A stretch of 64,000 bases of DNA from Sialis fuliginosa (taxonomy: Eukaryota; Arthropoda; Insecta; Megaloptera; Sialidae), in NCBI GenBank assembly GCA_961205875.1, contig OY540812.1:34977098-35041097 (forward strand), written 5' to 3'. Below, piece by piece: positions 35,085-46,423 of this stretch. Positions within the stretch are counted from its first letter, which is position 1; each line of letters opens with the position of its first letter. The notes under the pieces are model-generated. The model saw nothing but the letters and a program-made list of their open reading frames with translations, had not been told where the DNA came from and did no database searches. The translations under genes were made by a program, and so were the position numbers.

Positions 35085-35330
35085 AAGGGTATCTCGGGTT
35101 TATTAACTTCAACAGTCTGTAGAGATGTACTTGCATCTATCCATTTCATTTAATACTTTAGATACTTCTGTGACTAGTTCAGTGGGCAGTTTTATTTTAT
35201 TGTCTAATTTTAAAGTTTTCTCAAAATATTGATTAGGGTGAATCACTTCTATATCATATTTACACTTGGAATATTTACTACATGCAGCTTGACATTGTTT
35301 TTTATTTACGTAGTTGACAACATTGCTTCG
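35085..35330 (-). pseudogene. PRIM2: DNA primase large subunit (PriL) fragment embedded in Gypsy pol, block I
   Basis: The minus strand reads YVNKKQCQAACSKYF (the segment that supplies the fourth iron-sulfur Cys of PriL), then a short HPNQYF block and LKLDNKIKLPTELVTEVSKV. Unlike the larger PriL copies, the A run before QCQ is not expanded here, so the frame stays open. It lies in the same orientation as pol, between RNase H and the integrase core, where the integrase zinc-binding region should be. Block II has the same junctions at 55,100-55,340. Confidence 0.75.
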
Positions 35331-36800
35331 GGTGTTGGAACATCCACGTTATAGCGGAGTTATCAGTTTGTAGAATGAAGGGGCGGATTTACAAATATGC
35401 CGCAAACTTCTCGACGGCTCACACAGTCGCGAGAGCTTCTTTATCATAGGTCGGATAATTTAACTTTACCTTATTCAATTTACGGCTGGCGTATTGAATT
35501 GGATGTAGTTTACCATTGAACTCCTGTAGCAATACCGCCCTTTGTGCTATGTCCGATAACAATGCCTTGAATTCTTCAACAGCTTCACATTGCTCTGCAC
35601 TTATAATAAATATGATCCTTTTCTTCTTCAAGGCATGTAGGGGAGCGGCGATCTTGGCATAATCGGGGATGAATCATCCGAAATACCCAACCATACCCAA
35701 AAACTGCTCTACTTGTTTTAAGGTTTTTGGCATAGAGAACTCACGAATTACTGCGGCCTTAGTAAAATCTACGTGAATTCTTTCCCCGGAAAAAAACTAG
35801 ACCCCGAAACTACTCTACTATTGTATAATTTGATTTTTTGCGGGTTAACTGTAAATCCTATCTTGCGTAATCAACCAAAAACTTTGTGTAGGTGTTTTAG
35901 ATGCGAAGTTAAATCACTGCAGTAGATTAAAATGTCATCAAAGTATGGATACAAATAATAATCGTAGCGAAGATCAGAAAACATGGTGAAAATAATCCTG
36001 TTTAATGCTTGTGGCAACACACACAGTACAAACGGTGTAAATTTAAACTGGTATGCACCATTTGGTACAAGGAAAGTGGTATATTCCTTAAATTGCTCGT
36101 TTAATGGAATTTGGTAGAATGCCGAGTTTAAATCTATCACAGAGATTACTGAAGCTCCTTTTATGGTTTGGAACACAGAGTCAACTGACGGTGTCGGAAA
36201 AGAATCATAAATAATTTTCTTATTCAGCTCTCTGTAATCGACGCACATTCTCTTGCTACCATCCTTCTTCGGTATAAGAAACGCTTGAGCCCCATATGGA
36301 GATTACGATGGTTCTACCACACCATTAGCAAGTAGTTGTTGGATGTGTTTACTCATCTCTTCAGCCTTGGGTGGAGTCAAGGGATATGGGTCTTCCTAAC
36401 TGGTATCTGATCTTTTAGCATAATGTGGTAGATATAGTCGGTGGTTCTTTCTATCTGTTCTGTAACGACATCATCATACTCTTGCAGAAGATCTTCAACG
36501 TTCTGTCTCTCTTGTTGGGATAATTGATGATCATTTTCCGGAAACGACATGAAACAAGATTGCGATGTTACGGTCTCATCCACCAGAAACGGTATCGTGA
36601 TGTTAGGCTTGAATTTGAAGGACATGCAGTTGTTATTCAAATCCAAGGTGACTTGTGATGCGACAAGAAAATCTATTCCCAATATTACGTTGGTAGATAG
36701 TTGAGGAACAACGAGGAATTTTCTTTCTCAGAAAAACGAATGTATCTTGATCCGCGCAATAATTGTCTGTTGAATTATTATTAGAGTTCCATCAGCTATT
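35331..36800 (-). pseudogene. Gypsy pol remnant (protease end, reverse transcriptase, RNase H), block I
   Basis: The minus-strand frames give NVILGIDFL-like protease end sequence (near 36,680), the RT start with CVDYRELNKKI (near 36,240), VISVIDLNSAFYQIPL, PNGAYQFKFTPFVLC and YFDDILIYC, which carries the catalytic Asp pair (near 35,930). RNase H sequence follows (IQYASRKLNKVKLNYPTYDK near 35,480). Against block II there are two deletions, about 190 bp near 35,330 and about 63 bp near 35,552, plus stops near 36,305. The DTG part of the protease is missing upstream, where PriL sequence begins. It cannot encode a working polyprotein. Confidence 0.85.
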
Positions 36801-36938
36801 TAATAGAGTTGCCTTTTATTTGATGAGGTTTTTACATCTGCCGCGTTATATTTTCGAGTTACAATCTCTAGGACAACAAGTGCAAGCGGCACAGTCAGTA
36901 TATTAAGTTTTAAATTAGTTGTTTATTTTCTAATTCAT

Positions 36939-37504
36939 TTACGTAATAAATGGGGGCTCAACGGGGATCTCTATCGTATCAGGTATTTCAAACATCCAAT
37001 CGTCAGATAAATCTTCCAGATATTCTATATACGACTCGCTAGCTTGAGTCACTTGATCAGATTTTTGAATGTCAATTCCAGGTACGATCAGTGAATTGTC
37101 TATTTTAGAAACTGCAAGCTTCCTATCCGCTATTGGCAACTCAAGATTTTCATCTTTTTTCTCAGGTTTATTAACTTCAAGAGACTGTAGAGATGCACTT
37201 GTATCTGTTGCATCTATCATTTCATTTAATACTTTAGATACTTCTGCCACTAGTTCAATGGGCAGTTTTATTTTATTGTCTAATTTTAAAATATTGGTTG
37301 GGGTGATTCACTTCTATATCCTGACCATATTTACATTTGAAATATTTACTACATGCAGCTTGACATTGTTTTTTTATTTACGTTGTTCATTATATCTTCA
37401 AAATCTAATACAGGAATATTGTCGAAATTCAGTTGCGAGCGTACAGTGCGCTCGGTTTCTACTTTAAATGGGCAGCCGTGCGTATCATTTTCATCACCAT
37501 TCAT
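36939..37504 (-). pseudogene. PRIM2: PriL C-terminal part, copy A (minus strand)
   Basis: It starts MNGDENDTHGCPFKVE (third cluster Cys in HGCPF) and continues QLNFDNIPVLDFEDIMNN, then a one-base A-run expansion shifts the frame before QCQAACSKYF (fourth Cys). HPNQYF follows, then an acidic tail ending in a stop at 36,939 after DLSDDWMFEIPDTIEIPVEP. The block order HGCPF, then xxACxKYF, then HPNQxF is that of eukaryotic PriL, the regulatory subunit of Pol alpha-primase. The piece lies head-to-head with the N-terminal part at 37,546. Confidence 0.85.
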
Positions 37505-37545
37505 TTTTAGTATGTACAACTACGAGCACATGGTCGATAGTCATC

Positions 37546-38700
37546 ATGGAGAAGTTCGATAAAAAGAGTTTAATAAATTTATATAAACACGATATTGGTT
37601 TAACCGTAGAACCACCAGATTTCGACTTTACTATATATGGACGAGCTGTGTATCACAGCCGTCAACAAAATTAAAATATATAAACTAATTAACCTAACAA
37701 CTTTGAAAATAACAAACAATTCAGTAAAAAATGATACGAAGAACTTATCATGTCAATCGATAAAGAAAATCTTGGCTTCTATGGTGATATGAAAAAAATC
37801 CAAACGATGGCATGTCGCCAAATCAAGTTCGCTATCGCCAACTTGATCACCTGTCTTTATTTGTGGCGATGAAAGCGTTTTGTGATAACAGAGAATCCAT
37901 CAAGTGGTTGATTGACATGAAGATTCAGTATTTTAAAACGAAATATTTTAAAATGTCTGAGACTCAGAAACGAAAATTTATACAGATGGTGAATTTGGAT
38001 TTAGAAATTGTTTCTAAAGATGAGAAATAAACATTTAAATTTTTTTTGATGTTCTTCGGCGAGATGCAAGAAAATGATGAAACGAAATTTAGGAAAATGA
38101 CATAAAAAAAAATGACTAAAAATAAAAACAAAATATGCACTCGAGTTATTTGAAAACCACGAGGCAATCTTGTATAATGACTATACGTATTTTACCGATA
38201 AATACTATAATACTCCAATTGCAAATTATTACAGGACTCATATACTTTGTAAAGAAATGAATGAAAATTACGAGGATAGTGTTTTAAAACTGAACAAAAA
38301 TTACATTCATTGACAGCTGAGGTGCGCGATAGAAAAGATCCAGGCTGAGAGGAAACTTTCATATTTCAGTGAACACGGTGGTAACTACATGGTCGAGGAA
38401 ATATACAAGAAGGCCGTACAGGATTACCCGCCGTGCATGCGCAGAGTGTACGACAAGCTCGTAATCAAGGGGAAAGTCAAGTATAATGGGAGGAGGCAGT
38501 ACCAGTTATTCTTGAATGGTATCGGTGTTGACATAGATGAGTGCATCAAGTTGATACCTGACAACTTCACCAAGATTATAACAGATTACGAATTCACTAA
38601 GAAGTATGTGTACAACATCAAACACGATTACGGCTTAGTAGGCGGTCGTATAGATTACAAACCATTCTCATGCGCTGACATACTAGTCCACGGTAATTAG
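37546..38700 (+). pseudogene. PRIM2: PriL N-terminal and first cluster-binding part, copy A (plus strand)
   Basis: From ATG at 37,546 the frames give SLINLYKHDIGLTVEPPDFD, KIYKLINLTTLKI, then DHLSLFVAMKAFCDNRES and SETQKRKFIQMVNLDLEIVS (PriL N-terminal helical domain). The C-terminal domain follows: DYPPCMRRVYDKLVIKGKVK (first cluster Cys), a GRRQYQLFL block and FTKKYVYNIKHDYGLVGGR, then DYKPFSCADIL (second Cys), stopping at 38,698. It is intronless over about 1.15 kb. Frameshifts occur near 37,640, 37,800 and 38,095, and a TGA near 38,311. PriL binds RNA-DNA primers through a 4Fe-4S cluster; here two of its four Cys segments lie on the other strand. Confidence 0.87.
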
Positions 38701-39995
38701 ATTAAAATTTGCCAAATAGAAGACAGTAAATATCAGAAAAAGAGCTCGAATAGTTCCGGAATGGAATTTATTCCAGTTTTTCTCATTGTTCAGAGAAAAA
38801 ATATAACAGGAATTAACGATTCTATATGAAATACTGCGTAAAAAATGTCATCTGTTCTATTCGGCTAATACTCAGCCTTCTCTCGCAATCGTTGCTCAAA
38901 GTGAAGGGTAGTTTTAAAAAGAAAAGGAAAAATATGCATTGTATGATTTTTCACTATAAATATTCTCATAATGGCGGACTTAACGTAAATAATTCGGGTA
39001 AGACATACACGAGTGTATGCCATAAGGGTTCCGTAATACGTAATACGTGGACTGTTTGGAGCCACTTACAAGTATTATTTTTGATTGATTTTATGTTGGC
39101 TTCTTGGATTAATTCCTCTTCGGTTGACGAATTTAGACAACCTTCTCTATGGTTAAACAGCGCAAACCAATTTTAATACAGCCACATCATTTCCAGCAAT
39201 CCATTTGGCAGTTCTGGTTTAAAATTTTGAAGATGGAAGGTAGAATTTGTGCCTCTGTAGTGATAATAAATGATAAAATGTTGTTCGTTTTCATTTTAAC
39301 CCCAGTAGCGCCTATGATAATTGTCTGTCAAGATTTAGTTTGATGAAATACTCAATAGGAATGTTGTTGACAAACTGCAGATGTCGATGACATAAAATGG
39401 TGGCATGTTTCTATTGGACAACCAACTTATGAAACGAACTAATTTTTGTGGATTAAATATATTCCTTCTATAAAAAATTCTGCGTAAAAAATGTCATATG
39501 CTCTATTCGGCTAATCCCCAGCCTTCTCTCGCAATTAAAGTTCAAAGTGAAGGGTAGTCTTATAGTAGTAAATATTTTTATAGTAGTAAATATTTCCATA
39601 ACGGCGGACTTAACGTAAAAAAATATTATTATAAAAATTATAGAACTGAATCTCCTCTATGAAATCCATGTGTCACGATTTTTATTTCAAGTGTTTTTTA
39701 TTGATTTGTTGGTCTTTTTTTCACTAATGTACAGTCACCTGCATTAATGGTCTTGCAGTTTGTATTCATTTTCGTTTATCACATACTTAGTAGGCTCCTC
39801 CCATTTGATTATTATAATATTTAAATCATTTCTCCATGTACCAAACAAAGACAGACATTGTTTTGTCCACCCCCCTCTCAAATTTGAAGTTAGTATTTGT
39901 AAGCCAATTTTTTTCAATTTCGGATTTTGATGCCAATATCCATTTTATCCTTTAACCTTACTAAGAGTTCATGGACAAAGTATCAAAACTTTATA
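38701..39995. other. Spacer of PriL palindrome I
   Basis: It is shared with block II (58,968-60,740) except for a 430-base piece missing here. The first 33 bases after the stop still pair with the opposite arm. It contains a diverged direct repeat, 38,826-39,010 and 39,475-39,630, both with TATTCGGCTAAT and GGCGGACTTAACGTAAA. The 116-codon open frame at 38,826 is not recognised and may be chance. Confidence 0.5.
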
Positions 39996-40022
39996 ATTTT
40001 TTTCTTCTATCTGGAAAATTAT

Positions 40023-40913
40023 AATCTAATTACCGTGGACTAGTATGTCGGCGCATGAGAATGGTTTGTAATCTATACGACCGCCTACTAAGCCGTAGTC
40101 GTGTTTGATGTTGTACACATACTTCTTAGTGAACTCGTAATCTGTCATAATCTTGGTGAAGTTGTCAGGTATCAACTTGATGCACTCATCTATATCAACG
40201 CCCTTGATTACGAGCTTGTCGTGCACTCTGCGCATGCACGGCGGGTAATTCTGTACGGCCTTCTTGTATATTTCCTCGACCATGTAGTTACCACCGTGTT
40301 CACTGAAATATGAAAGTTTCCTCTCAGCCTGGATCTTTTCTATCGCGCACCTCAGCTGTCAATGAATGTAATTTTTGTTCAGTTTTAAAACACTATCCTC
40401 GTAATTTTCATTCATTTCTTTACAAAGTAGATGAGTCTTGTAATAATTTGTAATTGGAGACCAATAGTATTTATCGGTAAAATACGTATAGTAATTATAC
40501 AAGATTGCCTCGTGGTTTTCAAATAACTCGAGTGCATATTTTGTTTTTATTTTTAAAAATGTCATTTTCCTAAATTTCGTTTCATCATTTTCTTGCATCT
40601 CGCCGAAGAACATCAAAAAAATTTAAATGTTTATTTCTCATCTTTAGAAACCGTTTGGATTTTTTTCATATCACCGTAGAAGCCAAGATTTTCTTTATCG
40701 ATTGACATGATAAGTTCTTCGTACCATTTTTTACTGAATTGTTTAGTTATTTTCAAAGTTGTTAGGTTAATTAGTTTATATATTTTAATTTTGTTGACGG
40801 CTGTGAGACACAGCTCGTCCATATATAGTAAAGTCGAAATCTGGTGGTTCTACGGTTAAACCAATATCGTGTTTATATAAATTTATTAAACTCTTTTTAT
40901 CGAACTTCTCCAT
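40023..40913 (-). pseudogene. PRIM2: PriL N-terminal and first cluster-binding part, copy B
   Basis: This is the inverted counterpart of copy A, with ATG at 40,913. It keeps the unshifted LTTLKITKQFSKKWYEELIM that copies A and C have lost to a one-base deletion. It lacks about 200 bases (from KKIQT directly to VSKDEK) and about 57 bases removing the GRRQYQLFL region, with a short GGG-type overlap at the breakpoint. An in-frame TGA lies near 40,359, and the first two cluster Cys segments (PPCMRR, PFSCADIL) remain. Confidence 0.85.
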
Positions 40914-40954
40914 GATGACTAACGACCATGTGCTCGTAGTTTTACATACTAAAA

Positions 40955-41561
40955 ATGAATGGTGATGAAATTGATACGCACGGCTGCCCATTTAAAGTAG
41001 AAACCGAGCGCACTATACGCTCGCAACTGAATTTCGACAATATTCCTGTATTAGATTTTGAAGATATAATGAACAACGTAAATAAGAAAACAATGTCAAG
41101 CTGCATGTAGTAAATATTTCAAGTGTAAATATGGTCAGGATATAGAAGTGAATCACCCCAACCAATATTTTTAAAAAACTTTAAAATTAGACAATAAAAT
41201 AAAACTGCCCATTGAACTAGTGGCAGAAGTATCTAAAGTATTAAATGAAATGATAGATGCAACAGATACAAGTGCATCTCTACAGACTCTTGAAGTTAAT
41301 AAACCTGAGAAAAAAGATGAAAATCTTGAGTTGCCAATAGCGGACAGGGAGCTTGTAGTTTCGAAAATAGACAATTCACTGATCGTACCTGGAATTGACA
41401 TTCAAAAATCTGTTCAAGTGACTCAAGCTAGCGAGTCGTATATAGAATATCTGGAAGATTTATCTGACGATTGGATGTTTGAAATACCTGATACGATAGA
41501 GATCCCCGTTGAGCCCCCCATTCATTACGTTAATGAATTAGAAAATAAACAACCAATTTAA
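40955..41561 (+). pseudogene. PRIM2: PriL C-terminal part, copy B (plus strand)
   Basis: It starts at ATG 40,955 with MNGDEIDTHGCPF-like sequence, has QAACSKYF in a second frame, and ends in the acidic tail AEVSKVLNEMIDATDTSASL, then IEYLEDLSDDWMFEIPDTIE and a stop at 41,559. It is head-to-head with copy B's N-terminal part, 42 bases apart, exactly mirroring copy A. Confidence 0.85.
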
Positions 41562-42545
41562 AATTTAATATACTGACTGTGCCGCTTGCACTTGTTGTCC
41601 TAGAGATTGTAACTCGATAATATAACACGGCGGATGTAGAAACCTCATCAAATCAAAGGCGCCTCTGTTAAATAGCTGATGGAACTCTAATAAGAATTAA
41701 ACAGACAATTATTGCGCAGATCAAGATACATTCGTATTTCTGAGAAAGAAAATTCCTCGTTGTTCCTCAACTATCTACCGACGTAATATTGGAAATAGAT
41801 TTTGTTGTCGCATCACAAGTCACCTTGGATTTGAATAACAACTGCATGTCCTTCAAATTCAAGCCTAACATCACGATACCGTTTCTGGTGGATGAGACCG
41901 TAACATCGCAATCTTGTTTCATGTCGTTTCCGGAAAATGATCATCAATTATCCCAACAAGAGAGACAGAACGTTGAAGATCTTCTGCAAGAGTATGATGA
42001 TGTCGTTATAGAACAGATAGAAAGAACCACCGACTATATCTACCACATTATGCTAAAAGATTAGATACTAGTTAGGAAGACTCCCTATCCCTTGACTCCA
42101 CCCAAGGCTGAAGAGATGAGTAAACACATCCAACAACTACTAGCTAAAGGTGTGATAGAACCATCGCAATCTCCATATGGGGCTCAAGCGTTTCTTATAC
42201 CGAAGAAGGATGGTAGCAAGAGATTGTGCGTCGATTACAGAGAGCTGAATAAGAAAATTATTTATTATTCTTTTCCGACACCGTCAGTTGACTCTGTGGT
42301 TCCAAACCATAAAAGGAGCTTCAGTAATCTCTGTGATAGATTTAAACTCGGCATTCTACCAAATTCCATTAAACAAAGAATATAAGGGATATACCACTTT
42401 CCTTTACCAAATGGTGCATACCAGTTTAAATTTACACCGTTTGTACTGTGTGTGTTGCAACAAGCATTAAACAGGATTATTTTCACCATGATTATTTTCA
42501 CCATGATCTTCGCTACGATTATGTGTATCCATAGTTTGATGACAT
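41562..42545 (+). pseudogene. Gypsy pol remnant, inverted copy I'
   Basis: This is the reverse-complement counterpart of 35,935-36,935. It has the protease end (VVPQLSTDVILEIDFV), an RT start near 42,090, CVDYRELNKKIIYYSFPTPS, then FYQIPLNKEYKG and ends just after the region of the catalytic Asp pair near 42,545. Small insertions and shifts are present near 42,300, 42,400 and 42,490, the last a local duplication of ATTTTCACCATGATT. Similarity to the other arm stops at 42,545, which marks the palindrome edge. Confidence 0.82.
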
Positions 42546-42692
42546 TCTCTAAACCTTACAGTCAACTTGTTTTTTATAGAAGCCAACTTCAATTTGTTAC
42601 ACATGATATAACGGCTTTTGTTTGTTTCAAAGAACAGTTTGTGTCAAGGTTAGTAAACTAGTTTAATAGCCTTGAGTGTGTGTTTACAAACC

Positions 42693-43842
42693 ATGGATAG
42701 AAATGTTATGATGACTTTAGCTTTAGACTATTTTCTGGAAGATTCAGTTTTAAATAATGTTGTTCAAGTTATTATAGACGAAGTTGACCAGCGTAATGAT
42801 ATTATTATAGCTAATGATAGGCTAGTACGTATATAATCAAGGATACATGGAAAATATAGTATCATACTCTAATTTGTCTGAATTCAAAAGCCATTTCAGG
42901 ATGTCGAGAACAGCTATGGAAGACCTGTGTACTCTGATAGCACCGTGTTTGACAGCACATATTTTTAGAAAATAAAGTGTGTTTTTTCATATGGATTCTA
43001 GCAAAGCAGGAAAGTTTTCTTACAGCGATAGGTTTGGGTTTGACAAAGGCACAGGGTACTATATTTTTAAGAAAATTTTATTGTCAATTTTTCAACTTAA
43101 GGATCAATATATTAAATGGTCTAATCCAGCGGAATGTGATCAGATAGCTGCTCGAATAGAAAATAAATGTCGTAAGTATTCTGTGATATATAGTTTTTTG
43201 TAACTGATCTTTATTTTAATTTCTTAGGAATACCGGGGGTATTAGGGGCAATTGATGGGACCCATATAATAATCAAGCAACCAACAAATAACGCAATTGA
43301 TTTTTATAATCGTAAAGAACAGCACAGCATTATATTCCAAGGTGTTTGTGATGACAAGTGATCCTTCATCAATGTATTTATAGGCATGCCTGGTAGATTG
43401 CATGACGCCCGAGTTTTTAGAAACAGTTCTTTATTTACCAAGTTAGTGAATGATCCACCTTTTTTACCACTACAACACCATATATTAGGAGATGCAGCAT
43501 ATTACGATGTTTATTAAAACCGTTTAGAGACAACGGACATCTTACTGCTAACCAGCTTAGGTTTAACGAAGTTATGAGTGGTCAAAGATCAGTTATTGAA
43601 TGAGAATTTTGTTTACGGAAAGGTAGGCACTTAGTTTTCTTTAATTATTGACTCTATATACTGAAATGTTTTATTTAATTATAGGTAAATGGAGGCGATT
43701 GAAATATTTAGACATGTCACTTGATCATCTTATATCTGAAGTAGTTTTGGTTGCTTGCATTTTACACAATTATAAAAATATCGACGATCTAGACTACAAT
43801 GTCGCTACTGACATTATATTTCAATTTTATTTAATAGTTTAA
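42693..43842 (+). pseudogene. HARBI1-like Harbinger nuclease remnant with introns
   Basis: It starts at ATG 42,693 (MDRNVMMTLALDYFLEDS), then SEFKSHFRMSRTAMEDLCTL and CDQIAARIENKC. An intron at 43,172-43,227 (GTAAGT...AG) leads to GIPGVLGAIDGTHIIIKQPT (first catalytic Asp) and GMPGRLHDARVFRNSSLFTK. GDAAYYDVY (second Asp region) follows. A second intron at 43,623-43,684 precedes KWRRLKYLDMSLDHLISEVV, the R-rich helix near the third catalytic region. Stops occur at about 42,835, 42,974, 43,360, 43,515 and 43,600. The splice signals survive although the frame does not. It differs clearly from the HARBI1-like remnant at 13,071. Confidence 0.83.
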
Positions 43843-43849
43843 TAGTCAA

Positions 43850-44940
43850 TCTTTACTATAATGCAGGAATTTTACATAATTTTATGTAAAAATAAATTTT
43901 TTGAAGCCCTACTGTTTATTATTTTTGTGGATGTTCAATTCAAACCTATTCGCTTCATCACTTTAAAAGTTAATTTAATTTAATAGTTATAAAGTATTAT
44001 ACATTTCTGAAAAGCTTATCTTATGGAGATTTTAGGACACTTTTATGTTTTTAATTATACGGGTCAGTTTATGAGTAATTAATTTAACAATAAAATATGA
44101 GAAAAAAATTTTTTTCTTCAAGTTCATCGAGACTTTTGGTAGTCACCCACGCTTTATATTTAATATAGATTTATAATTTAGGTGTTCATTAAAAACATGT
44201 ATAACAATTAGCTGCAGAAACGTGCTATTTTCGAAGTTATCGGGAAAAAAGTGATAAAAGTCAGAAAACGGAAAACCGCTATTTATCGCGGTTTCAAATT
44301 TTGTCTCTTTATAACAATAGTTTGGTGTATGTTTTTTAGAGTTCCAAAGAAACCCTATTAATCTCACTTTGTCGTCCATCTGTCCGTCCATCTTTTCCAC
44401 TCAAAACAAAATATATCGTAAACTATATGAGCTAGAAACTTGAAATGTTTACTGAACATGTAAAATGATACCCTCTAGTAAAAGATGTACTTTATTGAAA
44501 AAATAATTTTTCAGGGGGGCACTAAGGAGCTAAATCTAGGTAAAAAAATTTTTTATAGAAGTAACACGTTAAAATGTATAACCAAACAAGCAAAATTTGA
44601 CCGTATTTCTAATTTTTTTTTAAATCAAAAATGGTGCTTGCAGGGGGCTTTAAAACAAATACAAAATACAAAAAAATTCTATACCAAGACGTGTGGGGTA
44701 TCAAAATGTAGATCTCAGTCAGTAGAATTTGACCCTATTTTTTTTTTCTAACTCAAAAATGGCGCTTTTAGGGGGCTAAAAGCAGTATTTTATTTTGTCC
44801 TCCCCTCTCTAACTGTAACTACTGGCTCAAAAAATCTGAAAAAAATTTGGTAATGAATCTTTAGTGGAACTACCAACGACAAATACTAAAGTCAACAATA
44901 TAATTTTAAATTTTGGAATAATAGAGAGGGGTGCCGTAGA
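43850..44940. other. AT-rich interval, no gene seen
   Basis: No family match on either strand. Three similar stretches around TTTGACC followed by T-rich runs and GGGGGC occur at about 44,510-44,780, suggesting old tandem duplication. The open frames at 44,143 and 44,485 are not believed. Confidence 0.4.
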
Positions 44941-44945
44941 AAATT

Positions 44946-45351
44946 TTGTTTTTATTTTCATATTTTGGTAGTTATGCTATTGAAACAGCCCGAATCTATG
45001 TTAGTAGTTATGGATGGTACTATATGCCATCTTCAGTACACAAAATCTTAATTCACGGAAAAAATATAATAAAGCATTTTGCAGTACTTCCTATCGGTCA
45101 ACTTTCAAAAGATGCGCAAGAATCCCGTAATAAGAATTATAAAAAATTTAGCCTTCATCATGCCAGGAAATGCTCTCGATCAGCTACAAATGAGAATGTA
45201 TTTCATACTCTTCTATATACATACTTCCGATCAGTACATCACCAGCATTAGAAACCCGTATAACAAAAATGTGCAGGAACTTGATGAAGATCCTCTGCAG
45301 CTTTTGAAAGTCAACGAACTGATTTCAGAAACTGAAGGTCCCCAAGTATAA
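44946..45351 (+). pseudogene. Fragment of a repeated arthropod protein of unknown role
   Basis: The frame reads TARIYVSSYGWYYMPSSVHK, then ILIHGKNIIKHFAVLPIGQL and SKDAQESRNKNYKKFSLHHA. After a frameshift near 45,222 it continues TSDQYITSIRNPYNKNVQEL to a stop at 45,349. I recall the HKILIHG, LPIGQxSxxAQExRNKxxK and SRxATNExxxxLL pattern from many arthropod genomic repeats annotated only as uncharacterised. No catalytic motif is visible. It is probably the C-terminal end of a transposon protein whose upstream part is missing or decayed before 44,946. Confidence 0.55.
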
Positions 45352-46416
45352 TATAGTATCTGTCTGTAATGTACCTATACATTATTCCATAAAAACAACA
45401 GCCTACAAAATTTTATTAACAAACTATTCTAAATATTTCTTTAATTAGTAGGTAAGCATTTTATGTAGTTTTCGTCGTTTCTAATAATTTTAAGGTATTT
45501 TCATACACTTTTAAAGTAATATTTTTAGTTAAAAATAAAATAAATGCCAATTTTGAAGTTTTTTATTTTATTTTATTTTATTTTATATTTTTTTTTGTAT
45601 TACAAAATTTTTTTATTTCATTAGAAGCATCATATACTACTTTATATTTGTGCAAAATTTCAACACTCTATCTTTAGTAATAAAAAAGTTATCGATTTTT
45701 GGTCCGAAACAGACCTTTATTTTCCACAGTGCGACGCAGCATTAATTTTTTGCGCTGACCTGTTTACTCAACAGTTGGAAGTCAGCGTTTGGGCAGCCGC
45801 CTGTTTAGCGAAACCGATTTGGTCAGCATATCAGCCGCTGACGTTCGCTAAACGCACTCAATATTTTTGAGAAACTCATAAGCTTAAGAAAATTAAATAA
45901 AATTAATACTCCTGTTTACTAATTTTTACCTCTGTTCTATTCATTAGATTTAAAATGGGCCAAATAAAGAGTAGGATAGCATGTATGTAAATAATATAAT
46001 ATGTAACAACGCACTCTGTTCAATACAAATATGTAACACTGTTCTTAATTTAATAGTAACGAAACGATCGCAATAGCAGGCACCAGCAGGTCCACATCTA
46101 CAGAATGGATTAATAGCAGTGATCGAAGAGCATTGTCGATGATATATCTTTGTTTGGTGCACGGAAAAGGTTTTAAAATGGGAAAATGAAAAAAGTAATG
46201 TCTTCTTTTTGTTCAAAACAATATTTGTGATATATAAATAAGCTAAAGAGAGTTGAAATCCATTTTTGTTTGTTTATTTATTAGATTAAAAAAAAAAAAA
46301 AAAAAAAACAAGTAAAGAGCAGGATAGCAGGTATGTTAAAGAACAAAGCAGTCTGCTTGTTTAAGATTTAGACAGTTTAAGTTGGCAACATGACGTGCGC
46401 CTGCGCGGCAGCAAAG
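45352..46416. other. Interval with poly(A) tract and diverged direct repeat
   Basis: A run of about 22 A at 46,287-46,308 is followed by AGTAAAGAGCAGGATAGCAG, a near copy of AATAAAGAGTAGGATAGCAT at about 45,963. The two direct repeats and the A run could mark a retroposed sequence in between, but they are diverged and longer than a usual target duplication. No gene was seen. Confidence 0.4.
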
Positions 46417-46423
46417 GCAAGTA

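Noticed and set aside
37353..37674. Plus-strand open frames over the PriL C-terminal part (also 57,632 and the mirror at 61,832)
   Set aside because: The 37,353-37,562 frame is the reverse complement of the HGCPF-containing piece and has no family motif. The part from 37,546 is real PriL and is reported as such.
37546..38700. Viral origin for the primase sequence (large DNA viruses carry primase genes)
   Set aside because: The HGCPF, QAACSKYF and HPNQYF arrangement and the N-terminal helical domain match the eukaryotic nuclear PriL, and no viral genes lie nearby. A host origin is simpler.
38826..39176. 116-codon open frame in the PriL spacer (also 59,093-59,443)
   Set aside because: No motif, AT-biased composition, and part of it belongs to a non-coding direct repeat. 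Kept only as spacer sequence.
46287..46308. A run as the tail of a retroposed gene
   Set aside because: Upstream sequence has no recognisable gene and the flanking direct repeats are too diverged and long to accept as a target duplication.
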